Shown here in pieces: positions 45,892-58,304 of a stretch of DNA of 64,000 bases. How positions within the stretch are numbered: the stretch's first letter is position 1; each line of letters starts with the position of its first letter. The DNA comes from Notospermus geniculatus. Its lineage: Eukaryota; Nemertea; Pilidiophora; Heteronemertea; Lineidae. The position numbers and the translations under genes were made by a program. The notes under the pieces were generated by a model. It was not told the DNA's origin. It did not search any database and worked only from the letters and a program-made list of their open reading frames with translations. The stretch lies in contig NMRB01001441.1 in assembly GCA_002633025.1 (NCBI GenBank), forward strand, positions 66,108 through 130,107. Reading direction: 5' to 3'.

Positions 45892-46553
45892 AAACTTTTT
45901 TCTTTGAAAAAAAGTGTTCAGCAGGAGCTCACCATAGGATGTTGACACCTCGAAAGCTCGATGAGAAATAAGGTGGCGCCCTCCTGACCTCGTGGGGCCT
46001 ATCATGTTCTGAGCCTTCGTTTGAGGTATTTGCAGGGCGTTTGCAATTCTCTTGCTCGCCGCATGAGGGCTTTTTGTTCGTTCACGTCAGCTTTAATTTG
46101 AAACCAGATTAATGATCACCTCCTTGGTGCTATAACTATTATCCATGTTGTTAAATTCTTTTGAGCACAAGGTCACTTTATTTCCTTTATGAAATTGATT
46201 GTTTCAATGATTTAACAGGACCAGGTATTAGCTAAGGCCAAGCGCACATTTGCGTCAAATCTCAATGTGGTAAAGTCGACTGACCCAACGCTGTCAACTC
46301 GTCATTCATTCGGGTTTGTTGATTTTAAAAACACTCAGGATTGTTTTGGATTTTTACTGACCTCTATATCAAGCCCACAGATACTCACCAATACCTCCAC
46401 CCAGCTTTGTGTCACCCAGGTCGTGCCATCCCTTTTCTCCAAGCCCTTCGTATCCTGTCCATCTGCTCAGAATGGTCTGCTGCCACGAAACACCTAGTAA
46501 GAGAACATGGTTGTTTTTTACAGCCAGATGCCATAGCAGACGGAAGGTTACTA

Positions 46554-46738
46554 AAGGCCCATTTCCACTATAGCGAATTCCGCGGCGGTTTCCGGCGAGC
46601 GGTGCGGTTTTCACAGGGCTTTGGATAATCCTTCGATGGTGTAACAATACAATGGCCTATTGATTATCCCAATGCCTGTGAAAACCGCTCCGCTCGCCGC
46701 AAGACGCGGCGGAATCCGCTATAGTGGAAACAGGCCTT
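46554..46738. mobile_element. TA-flanked foldback MITE AAGGCCCATTTCCACTATAG (185 bp)
   Basis: Ends mirror each other for about 70 bp (AATTCCGC.GCGG, GCGAGCGG.GCGGTTTTCACAGG), TA on both sides. Confidence 0.92.
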
Positions 46739-47396
46739 TAGTAAGTAAGGCGATCGAGCGTCATGACCACCAGGTGGCTTGCCCTCCCACAACGATGGAT
46801 ACCAATACTCAGAATGGGAGTAGAGACGGAACTGAAGATGGTGGACGCAATGCTAACCCGAGTGCTAACGGAAGTGGGGTCCAAGACAACCAGCAGTCCT
46901 CAAAAACCCGTAATATTCCCTTAGTCCTCATGCACTTATCACCCTGGGGCCAGATTCACGAAAGCCTCGCTAAATGTTAGCGATGCGAGGGCTTTGCGGA
47001 AGCTTTGCGAGTGCGATAACTTGCGAAAGCTTCGCAATGACTGCGCCAACCTTTCGCTATTATATAGTTATCGCGCCGTTTGCGAAGGATCGCAAGCTGT
47101 GATTTTCTGGCCTTCATGCGGCGTGTACAGAGAACACAATCGCCAGTGATGTAATCCTTTTAAGTTCGGATGGTGCAGGGAGGTTCGGCATTGTCACGAA
47201 TTACGAATCTCGAAACGATTTCAGCAAGTTGATGACGTTACGTCATGACTCGGTTTCTTCGTCTAAATCCGTTTGTGTTTATAATAACTTTATTATAGAA
47301 TCGAAATTAAATACAAATCTAGGCCAACGCCGAAGCATTAGTGGCCCATAAAATCCGTGGTGATCCGATCTTCGGCATTGTCAACGATCTGACAAC
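46739..47396. other. Intergenic with one MITE end
   Basis: 46945-46990 is a single GGGGCCAGATTCACGAAAGC end related to the MITE at 35445. GCGAAAGC/TTGCGAAG words repeat to 47100. Nothing coding recognised. Confidence 0.4.
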
Positions 47397-48185
47397 AGGG
47401 TAGTATGTAAACATTGAAACGTTTCAAAAGAAACGGGCCAAATGAAACGACCCAAAAAACATGCTAAATCTGAAGTTGCATGGCAGAAATGGTGTAATTT
47501 TGTTATTTCCAGTTCATTTTTGAAACATTCATGGCATAATAGTATTAAAATCTCTCAAAACACACGTCTCCCATTCAAAACACACGTGTTGTTATTGTTT
47601 ACATGACGCCATGCTTCCCATTCATTCAATGTTCAAGGTCTCCGATCCCAAATATGGAAGTCGTCGTTTCAGAAATTCTCTATGCGATTATTAATACCTC
47701 TTATCATATATACTTTCTCTATATGTCACTCGCCATGGTTATTTTCTGTGAGGAATTTGTGTGAGGCCTCAAAACGTCTTCAAAATATATCGTTTTTGAT
47801 ATTGGGCAAAGTTTGTAACACAATGTGCATGCGAGTTGTGAATAGATAATAAGCGATGAGCATTCAAACCAATTAGCGTACCGGTACTCCGATTATTCCA
47901 TTATGAGGGGTGCGAGGTTGGCGAGAGGAAAATGTGACAGCGTTCCCCGCAGTGTAGCCTAAATCTGGCTAAGAAATTGCAGAAAAAGCTAAAATGATGA
48001 TAAAAATCATGAAGGCATCGGGTAATCTATATTCCTCTATTCATACAATGTAAAATAATATAGGTTTTTGGTATTTTTGTTATGATTTTTCTAATTTTTA
48101 AAAAACCTTTTTGGTCGTTTCATTTGGCTCGTTTTTTATGGTTTCCGATCATCAAGATCGGAAACCATATAGTAGTTGGTCGTGG

Positions 48186-48186
<1 letters not shown>

Positions 48187-48225
<39 letters not shown>

Positions 48226-48266
48226 CGTCTGTGTGTCTGCCTGTCTGTCCGTCTGTGTGTCTGTCC
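48187..48266. repeat. GTCT tetranucleotide microsatellite
   Basis: About 9 clean GTCT units, then interrupted by CCGT and GTGT steps. Confidence 0.97.
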
Positions 48267-48844
48267 ACCCTGTAACTCGGCTACTGCAACAGCTACAACC
48301 CTGAAAGTAACTCACCCCAGGTAACTTGATCCTGGCTACACGATGAGCTCATTGTTACATGTCTCAGACATGTGGGTCATGGTGATATTGATATATCAAA
48401 TGTTGATATTTTGCCCGTCCCTTTCTGTTAAAGCGCTGGTAACTTGGCTCCTAGACCAGTAACAGTTCTGTTTTAGTTCCATCCACATGTTCATGGATCG
48501 GGGCAACTTACTGGGATCATCAACTTTCATCTCCAGGGTCAGTATCACATTGATATTGATATATCAAATTTGATATTTTGAGATATCTTAGGATCTCGTC
48601 CAGATAGCGACTGCAACTTTGCCTTACACCATCATAGTCACTCACGGATGTTATTGCTACTAATATTGTCCGCCTGGAGTTTGCAGGTCACATGATATTT
48701 AGTGATATCATGGTGATATTCGATATGTAAATTTGATATTCTGAAATAACTCGACAACTGGTGTAGGAGGAAGCCTAAAAACCCTTACCTCTAAGGGGTT
48801 ATCACTTATGCTCTTTCAGATTATGCAATGACCTTGAGTGTTTG

Positions 48845-49291
48845 AGGTCAAGGTCAAGGTCAAATTGAAATTGAACTAGTAGGCCAATGGCCGTCTCAAG
48901 AACTAACAGAAGACCAGTGAGCATCATGGATCCAAGTCATATACCTCGATTATCCAATTATCCAGGATCCTTCTTTCATTTACGCAATGACATTGGAGGT
49001 CAGAGGTCAAGGTCACGGTTAAAATATAGCTGTGATATTGGAATAGTCGATAATGTTGACAGAGAACTTGCTAGTGACCTGAAACCAAGCACTGTTGCGG
49101 ATAATCTTTCAATGACCATGAAGGTGGGATGTCAAGGTCAAGCTTCAACAGCCCCGATACAGAAACATGTTCATGATAATAATGATAATAACTACAGTCT
49201 AGAAGTCTACCTGGCACTATGGACCAACGTACTTAGGTCACTGAGGATGCTCCTCCTGATTATGCAATGACCTCCTGAAGGTCAGAGGTCA
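48845..49291 (+). promoter_or_regulatory. AGGTCA half-site clusters (nuclear-receptor type)
   Basis: AGGTCA three times without spacer at 48845-48862; AGGTCA-G-AGGTCA-AGGTCA at 48997-49015; AGGTCA-G-AGGTCA at 49279-49291. Each cluster follows a TATGCAATGAC-like word, so they are parts of a degenerate ~200-bp repeat. Binding is not shown by the sequence. Confidence 0.5.
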
Positions 49292-49622
49292 CGGTCAATA
49301 TAAAATAACTCAGTCACCAGAACTGGTTTATATCTTCAACAATTAGCGAGCAGCTGTATCCCTGTAAGTGTTACACATTATACATGTTCCTGCATCTACA
49401 GTAAACACCGGAAACCATTGACATCGCTCCGATGTCCCTCTCTTGTTTTGAAACGTTTCGATGTTTACATACTACCCTCTAACAGCACGTCATAACAGAT
49501 ATTTCAAGCATTAGTCCACCGCTAAAGTGTGTCAGGTATACACAATTATCACCCGTGTGCTCAGAAAGGCCCCCAAATATATTTCGCGTAAATGAAAATT
49601 AGCAACTCGTAATTCGTACATT

Positions 49623-50178
49623 AGGGAGTTTCCACAACGCTTACGATTTACGAATTATGTTTTGATTATGGCGTTATCACTTTGACGTATGACGTTGCGT
49701 CGTTTTCCTGAATTCGTTTCGTCTTGACGAGGATGGCTGTAGATCTTCGTAGGTACGAATAACGAATTGGTAACTTTCACTTACAAGAAATGTTTTCTTG
49801 GGCCTGTCTCAGTATAGAGGTGACAATTGGATATACCTGGCGTACTTTAGCAGTGGAATAAATGCTTGAAATGTCAGTGTATGGTAATGAAGTGGTGTGA
49901 AATGGAGGTTGTCAGATCGTTCACTCGGCCGAAAGTAGGACCACCACCGATTCTAGACGAAGTAACAGTGTGATGACGTACGGCATGAACGTCCTGAAAT
50001 CGTTTCGTCATTCGTGACGATGCAGAACCTCCCTATTAACGGTAATCCTGGTCAAGACGCAACGAATTTGCACGACGTTCCAAAAGAGACGCAACGTCAT
50101 ACGTCAAAGAAATGACGTCATAGTCGAAACATACCGGTATTCGTATTTCATTATTCGGAGATGTTGCGGAACCTCCCT
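49623..50178. mobile_element. MITE GGGAGTTTCCACAACGC (about 556 bp)
   Basis: The left end pairs with GTTGCGGAACCTCCC at the right; inner words TTTGACGTATGACGTTGCGTC are also inverted. A further GAACCTCCCTATTA at 50024-50037 may be a nested or alternative right end. Confidence 0.65.
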
Positions 50179-50281
50179 TTCGCCTATAAATGTATTGGTG
50201 ATGCGAGTTCACCCTGAATTAAATCCAATACTCCCAAAATCACATGTCTCGGCATTCTATACCTATTGGATTACCTTTAAG

Positions 50282-51376
50282 TCAGTAAATGTATCTAATG
50301 GAGAAAATCGGTTCAGGACCACCCTCACACGACGTAAATTCCGCCGGATTTCCTCTTTGACAGCCAGCAGTAACGTCATGATGTTTAGCACGGTTTAGCG
50401 AGACTTCCAGACCTCCCGCTAAAATTGTGCCTTTAGCGAACCATTTGCGCAGGCTTGGCTTCTCCTTCTCAGTGCCGATAGTAACAGGCTGTTTCTGATA
50501 CCAATTTTCATCAAGCTTCGATCGCAGCTCTGCAACTTCTGCTTTTAAAGAAGCTACCGTCGTTAGTTCCTTTCGTAATTCACCAGTTTCGGCCACGAGT
50601 GAGTTTTCCTCTTTCTGTCCAATTGACTTGAAAGAAGCCGTCGTCCCTTTTCCTCCTACCGTCGCCATTCTCTCGGCTTCGTGTTGAGAAGCAATATACA
50701 TAGCGTCGAGTAGTTGGTTGTTTGTGACGTCAGGTTTCACTAACACTGGCCTAATCTCATTCTTGATACTCTCACTCCTCAGTCTTGTCAGGACGGCGTT
50801 CAAAAACATTAGCTTCACCAGTTTGCTGTCGTAAACGATGTCTGCTTCGGCCTCCCGACTCGCGAACTCAACTTTCTGTCGCATATCCAGAGCACTGAGA
50901 AGAAAATCTTGTGCACTTTCTGATGCTGCTTGAGTTAAACCAACTAAGTCCTTATACAGTGCAGTGGCATCCTTTTCTCTATAATGGAATCTGAGGATTT
51001 TTCGCAAACTGTCCAAATTGACATCCTGCTTCCCCTCCAGGTAACTACGCAACGTACTTCCTGCTGACACGGCCTTAATTACCGCTCTGACAATCTTCTC
51101 ATCAGAGCCCTTTTCTACCCCAGCCTCAATCTGGTGAGCCAGGCTTGAAAAGGTTAACTTATCCTTTTCTCCAGGAGCACCAATTTGTCCAGTAATTTTT
51201 AAATCACGACGCAATGCCTTCATCAGCGCATCACCGTTACCACTTCCAGAATTATCCAAGGCTGCCAATAAGAGTATACGGCTGTCAATCTTTGCAACTG
51301 CTGGTGTCGAAGTCCTATGCTTTGCTCACGTGGACGAGCACTTTGACGGATCACTGTTTCCACTATCCGTACTCAT
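50282..51376 (-). pseudogene. Retroelement gag-like gene with a premature stop
   Basis: The most likely ATG is at 51376; an in-frame TGA interrupts at 51328-51326, after which the frame stays open to 50282. Residues LTFSSLAHQIEAGVEKG, LRSYLEGKQ, LRKILRFHYREKDATALYKD, DFLLSALDMRQKVEFASREA and VLTRLRSESIKNEIRPVL belong to a Gag-like family common in invertebrate LTR retroelements. The last ~35 codons differ from the family, and the stretch at 50310-50328 matches the terminus of the 43201-44100 element, so the 3' end is probably replaced. No pol gene or LTRs were found. Confidence 0.75.
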
Positions 51377-51789
51377 TTAGTGGAGTTTGTCAAGTAGGGG
51401 TGCATAATCTTTCTTTAACTGAGCCAATTCCTTCTTAACACTCTGTTCATCCTTGCCTCCGCCTTCCGTTGACCAAACCAGTACGTCGACTCACGCTACG
51501 GCTTCACCTTCGGCCTGGTCGGTAGACATTGTGAATCGATCGATACCTGGGGACGAGGTTGGGAAATCGTCAAGCGTGACGCGCCCTACAGAAGATAGCG
51601 TCTTTAGGCACCTTGGGACGCGGTCCTTCGTCCTGCGTCAACACACACCGCATGCAAGATTCATGGATTTTCGTCACTTTTTACACTGTAAATTCGATCA
51701 GTTCTTTTACATTTTTCAGCATTCTATCACTACCTTCGCGATCTCGGTGGGACCTCCAAAATGTTGCCTATGTCTGGGTTCGAAATAGG

Positions 51790-52074
51790 CAGGCGCGGAT
51801 CCAGAGGGGGGGGGGGTTGGGGGGTCGCGACCCCCCCCTGCTCGCCACTACCAATTGTTTTTTTTCAGTAATTTCCGACAATAAGCAAAAAATGCAAGAA
51901 TAAAGCTTCTGTTTTGATACTGAGATGCCAGGAAATCGCGTCTACGGCCTTCTAGATTTCAAAATTTTCTGGGGGAGGACCCCCCGTCGGGCCGGGGATC
52001 TTCGCCGCCCGCCCGAAACGACCGCCTTCGGCGGCCCTGACCCCCCTCTGCCCAAAATCCTGGATCCGCGCCTG
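51790..52074. mobile_element. hAT-like MITE, CAGGCGCGGATCCAG ends (285 bp)
   Basis: CAGGCGCGGATCCAGA and TCCTGGATCCGCGCCTG are inverted, beginning CAG as hAT ends do. ATAGG stands on both sides, a 5-bp rather than a clean 8-bp duplication. The interior is G/C-tract rich. Confidence 0.8.
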
Positions 52075-52282
52075 ATAGGGTTGAATAAATAGACAAAATT
52101 CGATGTTTTATTGAATATAACTCTTCGGTTGTATATCCATGAAACTCACAATGTGCACTCCGCCCACGCACGCACATGCGTCATGAAGTTAAAAACACAA
52201 GAACGTAATTACGACACTTTATAGGGTGTAGATTGTAGCAAAAATTGTCATACAAGCATTAATATTTGTGAGACTTACTTAG

Positions 52283-52949
52283 GCCGAATGGGTCAATGTC
52301 GTCCTGGGTATACCTTATGTTTACCCAGGATCATCCTGGGTAATCCTTTTCTTTACCCAGGACGGGCCTGGGTAAACATAAGGATCCTTAACTTTACCCA
52401 GATTGGAGTTCCCGAGTGGTGTAGTGAGGTTGATAGTCAGCGTAAATCATGAAATGAAGGGTGGCCTCGAACTAGGCCTATAGCTCCTAGGTCCTTGAGA
52501 ATTTACTATCGGTCCCTTTTGAAAAGTTGTAGGGATTGGTCTTTTCTCCCTATTCCACACCCTGGAGCAGGTATAGGGGTAATTTTCAGACCTTTCGAGT
52601 TATGATCGTACTGCATGTTCTGCAAAAAGTAAATTCATGAAAATGACGAAATGCACACGGATCATACATGTTTACCTAGGCCTATCGCTCCTAAGTCCTT
52701 GAGAATTTACTATCGGTCCCTTTTGAAAAGTTGTAGGGATTGGTCTTGTCTTCTTATTGCAAACCTCGGAGGAGGTATAGTGGTAATTTTCAGCCCTTTT
52801 TAGCAATGATCCTACTGCATGTTCTCTGCCGAAAGAGACGCGCGTACAGCATTTTCTTTACCCAGGATGATCCTGGGTAAAGAAAATGATTACCCAGGAT
52901 AATCCTGGGTAAACATAAGGTATACCCAGACGACATTGACCCATTCAGC
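52283..52949. mobile_element. GCTGAA foldback family, copy with TSD CTTACTTAG (667 bp)
   Basis: Very similar to 36146-36852 including the internal subrepeats. Exact 9-bp duplications CTTACTTAG at 52274-52282 and 52950-52958. Confidence 0.93.
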
Positions 52950-52958
52950 CTTACTTAG

Positions 52959-54238
52959 ATCCGCTGTCATGTTGGCTAGAGCAACACTTTGAAACCATGA
53001 GTGGCTGTTTAATATTAATTTCAGAATTGTTTGTGGAAGTCAATTTGTATTGTTACTTCCATCGACGTTTTATTTGGACAAGGAAAAAATCATTTGTTTT
53101 GAAGCCCGATTGACGTTTCAAGTAGCATGCCGAACACGATGCAGCGTCGGGAACAAAAGGAAATACTAAACATCTTTGTGTAATCGCTGAAGCAATAGCA
53201 AAGTGGGTAGCGCCTTAAAACGAATCTACCAGCAAAATACCAGGATTAAGAAAACATGAAGTAGTTCTCGTATCATGTTTACCTGATGCTTGTATCACGA
53301 AGTGCGTAGTCTTTGACGGAGCCTTTCGGCCGTCACTTCATACGTGTGTCTCTCCGATTATTTAATGTCGTGCTGATAAAGAGATACCTCTTCAGACTTC
53401 CAAGCCCGCCTCGTACTGGGTGACAGGACAAAATGTACCCGGGCAAAACATTGAATGAAGAATGTAACAACCGTAATTCTCAATACGCAATACGCAGGTA
53501 TGGACTTGTGCTTTGCTTGTTGTGTTTGCTATTTTTTAGACGGCAGCTCTTGCTGTGTGGATGTAAGACAAATTATACTTTCAAGACAAATTACACTTTC
53601 CCACCGCAACAGAAAAAGTTACAATGTATCTCGTGGCGACAAAAAAGCGACGAATTTTCAACTACATTAGGCCAAAAATAGATATCTATTTTTGATTAGG
53701 CCTAATTTAGAGCATGTATGATTCTGTGGACATGGACTCGTTTGAGATGATGAGTTAATATGGCACAGTTCACAGCAACAGTGAGCCAGAAATCTGTCAA
53801 GGAATTATTTAAATGTTTGATGCCCATCTATTTCCTTGTCTTTCACCTTTGAAACCCGATTTTCCTAAGACAACGTAGTTTCATTTGCTGAATGAACGAA
53901 AAAAATCTGTGGGGGGGGGGGAATTTTGAGAAAATCCACTTTTTCGAATGGCGGCCATTTTGGATGCTGGAAATGCGAGAAAAAGGGCTGCAATATTGTC
54001 AATATTCATTCTGAATTAGCAGATTTCCTCAGGAAATGATAGTAGAGACCATCCTGCATCAAAATACAATGCAAAGCACCCAATTTGGTGTTATACAGGG
54101 TGTCTCATGCAAAAAACAGGGAAGACTGTGTTATCTTGAAACATCCTTTACAAATGCTTTCCGGAGCGGTTATTAATGTTGGAAACTGATCATTGCCATT
54201 TGCCACTGGTATTGTTGGAGTGGGTAAGGTAGTTGTGT
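52959..54238. other. Intergenic
   Basis: No gene recognised. A G-run is at 53911-53920, and a lone mariner-type end (TACAGGGTGTCTCATGC) at 54095-54125. Confidence 0.4.
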
Positions 54239-54399
54239 TATGGTCCATACACACGATCCAATTTTTCGTTCTATTTTCTGAATATGCTCAATAAAGGCCT
54301 ACATGCGGGTTCATACACTGAAGCCCCAATAGGCCCAGAATCTGAATTTCTAAAAAAAAATGGATGAGAAATATTGGATCGTGTGTATTGGCCATTAGT
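54239..54399. mobile_element. 161-bp inverted-repeat MITE
   Basis: TATGGTCCATACACACGATCC and, inverted, GGATCGTGTGTATTGGCCAT bound it; poly-A and AGGCCTA in the loop. Confidence 0.8.
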
Positions 54400-54505
54400 T
54401 TCAATCATGAACAGCATTCAGTATCTCTGAATATGGTAATGCCTTGGGTGAGAACCGTGCCTATCGAACAGTGAGGTTACAAACGCGAGATGAAAGGTAA
54501 TTTGG

Positions 54506-54929
54506 GCTGAATCGGTTAATGTCGTCCTGGGTACACCTCATTATTACCCAGAGTAATCCTGGGTAATCCTTTTTGTTACCCAGGATCGTCCTGGGTATAA
54601 ATAAGGCACCTTAATATTACCCAGTTTTATAATCCGTGCCATAGGATGGAATAGATTGCAAATACGCCTGTAAATTGCAGTCTTTAACGCGAGTTGCCAT
54701 TTTGACAGCTGCTGACAATCACCACGTCAAAATGCAGGTGTACAAATTCCTGGCAGGCTAGAATAAGAGTACCGTACTTCGAGCGCAGGTGGAAAATGGC
54801 GCAGATTTCAAACTGGGTAATGTTAAGGTACCTTATTTATACCCAGGATCATCCTGGGTAAAAAAAGGATTACCCAGAATACCCAGGGAAATAATGAGGT
54901 GTACCCAGGACGACATTAACCGATTCAGC
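54506..54929. mobile_element. GCTGAA foldback family, copy with TSD GTAATTTGG (424 bp)
   Basis: Ends GCTGAATCGGTTAATGTCGT and inverse; arms rich in TACCCAGG/CCTGGGTA. Exact 9-bp duplications GTAATTTGG at 54497-54505 and 54930-54938. A subfamily distinct from 36146/52283 and closest to the solo end at 4776. Confidence 0.93.
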
Positions 54930-55170
54930 GTAATTTGGAACAAGGTAATAATTTCTGGGTGTCTTTTTCAAAACCATGTGCTCAGTAATGCGTAACTGCA
55001 TGAATGTCTAAATGTACAAATCGAAACTCATTGTTTCTACACATTACTATGCAGCAATGGTAAAAAGTGAAGAATATAGCCTCATTAAGAAGCTCGAGTT
55101 TAAATCACCGGTTCATTATGTTCATAAGCACACCCGCAATCGAAATGGGAGTGAATAAACATATATATAC

Positions 55171-56357
55171 AGTGAGGACCTGATTAACTGGTGGTCTGGC
55201 ATGATTTACTGACACCATGTTTTCCTCTTTATAATATGCATTTTGGGACCACAACGGCATAGGCCTAGGCCTGTGAAAGAAGGTAACTAGACCTACTGGG
55301 TCTGGTGGTATTGTTCAATGCAGGGACTTCCATGACCATGAACAGGGCTATTGACCTTGAAATCCTTCATTCTTAAGGGCAAGCCGTCGTTTGACATTTT
55401 CATATTGCTTGAATTGAGGCCCCTATGAGAAAAGCAATAAAGACACCTCCAGTTGACTGTTTTTATGGTCCAATGTGATCACTCTGCTTCATAGAAACAG
55501 AAAATGAGCAAAGTCCCAAGAATTACAGCTTAATTTCATTACATAATCAATAACAAAGAAATTCACCAAACATGAAAAACAGGTACAATTTTCTCAGAGA
55601 AAAAGCATGTAAATGACACAGTCGGTGAGCGGCAGCAATGTCACAAACCTAACCTGCGGTGGTAAGGGTGTCTTGACCAGCACTTCATAGACTCTATACA
55701 TGCTCAGTACATTAGAAGAGAACCAGGGAGTAAAATCCAGATCCAATATGGCCGCCCCGTTTTGGACTAATTGGCACCATTCATGAAATTCACTTGTGGA
55801 GTACTCTATATCTGTCGAAAATATTGCTACCAAAAGGGGTGGACTGGGTAGAAAAAACATCGAACTTCACGATAAGCAAGGTGTTTGACCTTCAAAATGT
55901 ATCATTTCTTGGGAAAGTGTTCCGACAACTAGTCTTTTGTTTCAGCTTATTAGCTAATTAGTGCATTCTAAGACCTGTCTCATTCAGTTCCTTTCGACTG
56001 ATAGACCCCGCAGGTGCCTTCATTTTCGTCATACAACTTGTACTTTTATGGCATTTTGACATGTTTTATTTCCAATGCTCCAAAATTTACAACGTCGGAT
56101 TGCCCTTAAGGGCTTTAGCGTGCAACAATGGTAACCTCTTTTCAGTTATTGAAACAGACATCCCTTATTTCATGAGTCTGATCATTGAACCACTGTGTAC
56201 AACAATGCTAACAGGTGTGCTCATTTTCTGATAGGCCTATGCGCGTCACTTGTTATTATAAACAGGGCTTCATTCCTAGGCTTACTCTCCTTTTCTGGGC
56301 CCCATTGATCTGGACGTAGAAAATTTTAGCAACCACCAGTAAATCAGGTCCTCACTA
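55171..56357. mobile_element. Pogo/Tigger-like TIR element CAGTGAGGACCTGATTAAC (1.19 kb)
   Basis: The left end CAGTGAGGACCTGATTAACT is mirrored by ACCACCAGTAAATCAGGTCC and CTCACTA at the right, with TA outside. CAGT-start and GGACCT-GATTAAC resemble pogo/Tigger termini. No transposase frame remains. Confidence 0.75.
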
Positions 56358-56880
56358 TATACATGTATAACATAACAAGTACATTACTATATGTATTATG
56401 TGTACATTAAGTGTATTATGCTGAATGGCTGGAATCGCTAGTCCAATCACACCCCCGTCCTGGAATGAACATATGTAGTTGGTTATGAGGCCTAGGGTGA
56501 AATTGACCCTACTATCTTGTCTAATCGAATTCGGTTCTTGGCCTCATAAGGGGTGTTTCAAAAAAGGAATGCTTGTCGTTTTTTCTCTTCAGCAATCTAA
56601 TAAATTTTTGATTTACGTCAATTCTTTAGGATAAAAGGCCTAGTAAACTTGATGAAAAAGCATTCCACCACTACCAAGCAGAGCGTACAGCAGAAAATGA
56701 TGGATCGCCCAGTAGGAGAATTACCCCGAAGGAAACGCTGCTACTCGGTCAGGGAGAAGTTGCAACTGCCGATGGACTCAACTTCTTTCAATCGAATTAA
56801 TGATGATGAAAATTTGGACTAGAACAATTCTTTTTGCAATAGATCTTATACGGACGAAGTGAGGAAGTTAGGAAGAGCCA

Positions 56881-57129
56881 TTTTGTTGTACTGAATCGGT
56901 TCAACACACGACAACTTGGCGGTAAACGGTGAAATGTTCCTGCGCGGGAAATTGTCGGACGTTCAATTCAAGAATTTCCAGTGCGCGAGCATTTCCCTGT
57001 TTACATGTACAGTAGTTTGTGTAAGCCGGGGGTTTGAATCCATTTTGTAACGCCCGGTAGTCAGCCGGCCAAAACCTCTAGTATAACTTTGGATGGCCCT
57101 GGATGTTCAAGTTGTTCGAATGGGTAAGT
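56881..57129 (+). repeat. Direct repeat, partner at 61002-61250
   Basis: About 249 bp, roughly 95% alike, same orientation, 4.1 kb apart, enclosing the GPCR exons. Ends are not TG...CA, so these are not LTRs. Confidence 0.9.
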
Positions 57130-57149
57130 AAGTATGACTATGAAATTGT

Positions 57150-57774
57150 CTTTCAGAATCACCCAATGGCCAAGGCGATTTTGACCTTGGAGGTTAAAAT
57201 TCTAGGTCAAAGGTCAAATAACTGACTTAACCACTGGACTCAAGAACTGAGTTTTGTACAGGACAATGGGACCTGATGTACAGCTAAACTTTAAACGGTT
57301 GGATTTACACCCCATGAATGTATTACCAACAGATAGAAACCCCTTAGTCACCTGAGCATGTTTTTGTAGTTTTTAACCAGTTACGCAACGGAAACGGCGT
57401 TTTTTGTAGTTTGACCCATTTTGTGTTAATTTACATAAAAAACGTCATTTCTTGTTACATAACTACTAAAAGCAATTGAAAACATGCTCATTTGATTAAG
57501 AGGCACCATGTTTTTATCTGTTGGTAATACATTAAATTTATGGTGTGTAAATCCAACCGTTCAAACGTTAGCTGTACATCGCTTCCCATTCTTCTGTACA
57601 TAGCTCAGTTGTTGGGTCCAATGGTTAAGTCAGTTGACAGTACCGGGATAGGCATAGGCATACTGACCAACATAGCAGACCTATGATTTCGGTTAAGTCA
57701 GTTATTTGACATCTGACCTTGAAATTTGACCTTCAGAGGTCAAAATCGCCTCGGCCAAAGGGTGATTCTGAAAG
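57150..57774. mobile_element. Foldback element CTTTCAGAATCACCC (625 bp) with an AGGTCA DR1
   Basis: Arms of about 250 bp are inverted (AAGGCGATTTTGACC, TGTATTACCAACAGATA and complements). The left arm has AGGTCA-A-AGGTCA (57204-57216), a perfect DR1-type nuclear-receptor motif. Confidence 0.85.
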
Positions 57775-58304
57775 TCCATTTCCATGATCCTAGCTACCCA
57801 TGCATTGGAACAACTTTAAAGAGAGTGTATCACAGGTATTTTCGCGGGCCACGAAAATCATTGTTTATTTACATTTTGTATGTTTGTGTCCGGTCTTTCT
57901 GCGTCTTATGAGTAATTTGTTGGCGGCATGCCCCTCTAGAAATTCTTTTGATACCGAAACTATTCAATTTGGTGGGTTGGCATGTCCCAAAAGTCCAAAA
58001 TAACATAATGTAAACATCAATGTTTACAAATATTGAATGTAAACAATGAAGTCGTGATACATTATCTTTAACATCGGATGCCATGAACACTTTCTAGAGG
58101 TCTTTTGGGGTGTTGGCCAGCCGACTACAGTATAGCCTCTGAAAAATCCATACCACAGAAATGGATCTTAGGTTTCAATATTAATCAGTGGCGTTCCAAT
58201 CCTGGCTTAGGCCTTGATCCACCCATTCCAGCAATGCAGCATAATATTTGTTGTGTTTTATTCACTCCAATTTCGACTGTGGTTGTGCTTATGAACATCA
58301 TGAA

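Larger units (their letters stand above)
45453..46092. mobile_element. TTAA-flanked palindromic element with a tRNA-like head in each arm, copy 2 (640 bp)
   Basis: Ends AGCTGACGTGAACGAACAAA and inverse, TTAA on both sides (45449-45452, 46093-46096). The arms are homologous for about 270 bp each (CGAAGGCTCAGGACATGATA, AAGGTGGCGCCCTCC and complements). Each arm contains a tRNA-like unit pointing outward. The outer parts match the 14024-14955 element; the tRNA-like units were not found there. Confidence 0.88.
47397..49478. mobile_element. TIR element AGGGTAGTATGTAAACAT (2.08 kb)
   Basis: 33-bp ends (AGGGTAGTATGTAAACATTG, GAAACGTTTCAAAA) are inverted at 49446-49478 with one mismatch. Inside is a second inverted pair (GGGCCAAATGAAACGACC at 47435 and 48111-48133), a GTCT microsatellite and several AGGTCA clusters. 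No transposase frame. Confidence 0.8.

Noticed and set aside
46369-46647. Overlapping open frames on both strands
   Set aside because: They run into the MITE at 46554 and show no family resemblance.
48187-48324. Open frame across the GTCT repeat (Cys/Val/Leu-rich)
   Set aside because: It is a translation of the microsatellite, not a gene.
48887-49270. 127-residue open frame
   Set aside because: No domain; it runs through the AGGTCA-bearing degenerate repeat of a transposon.
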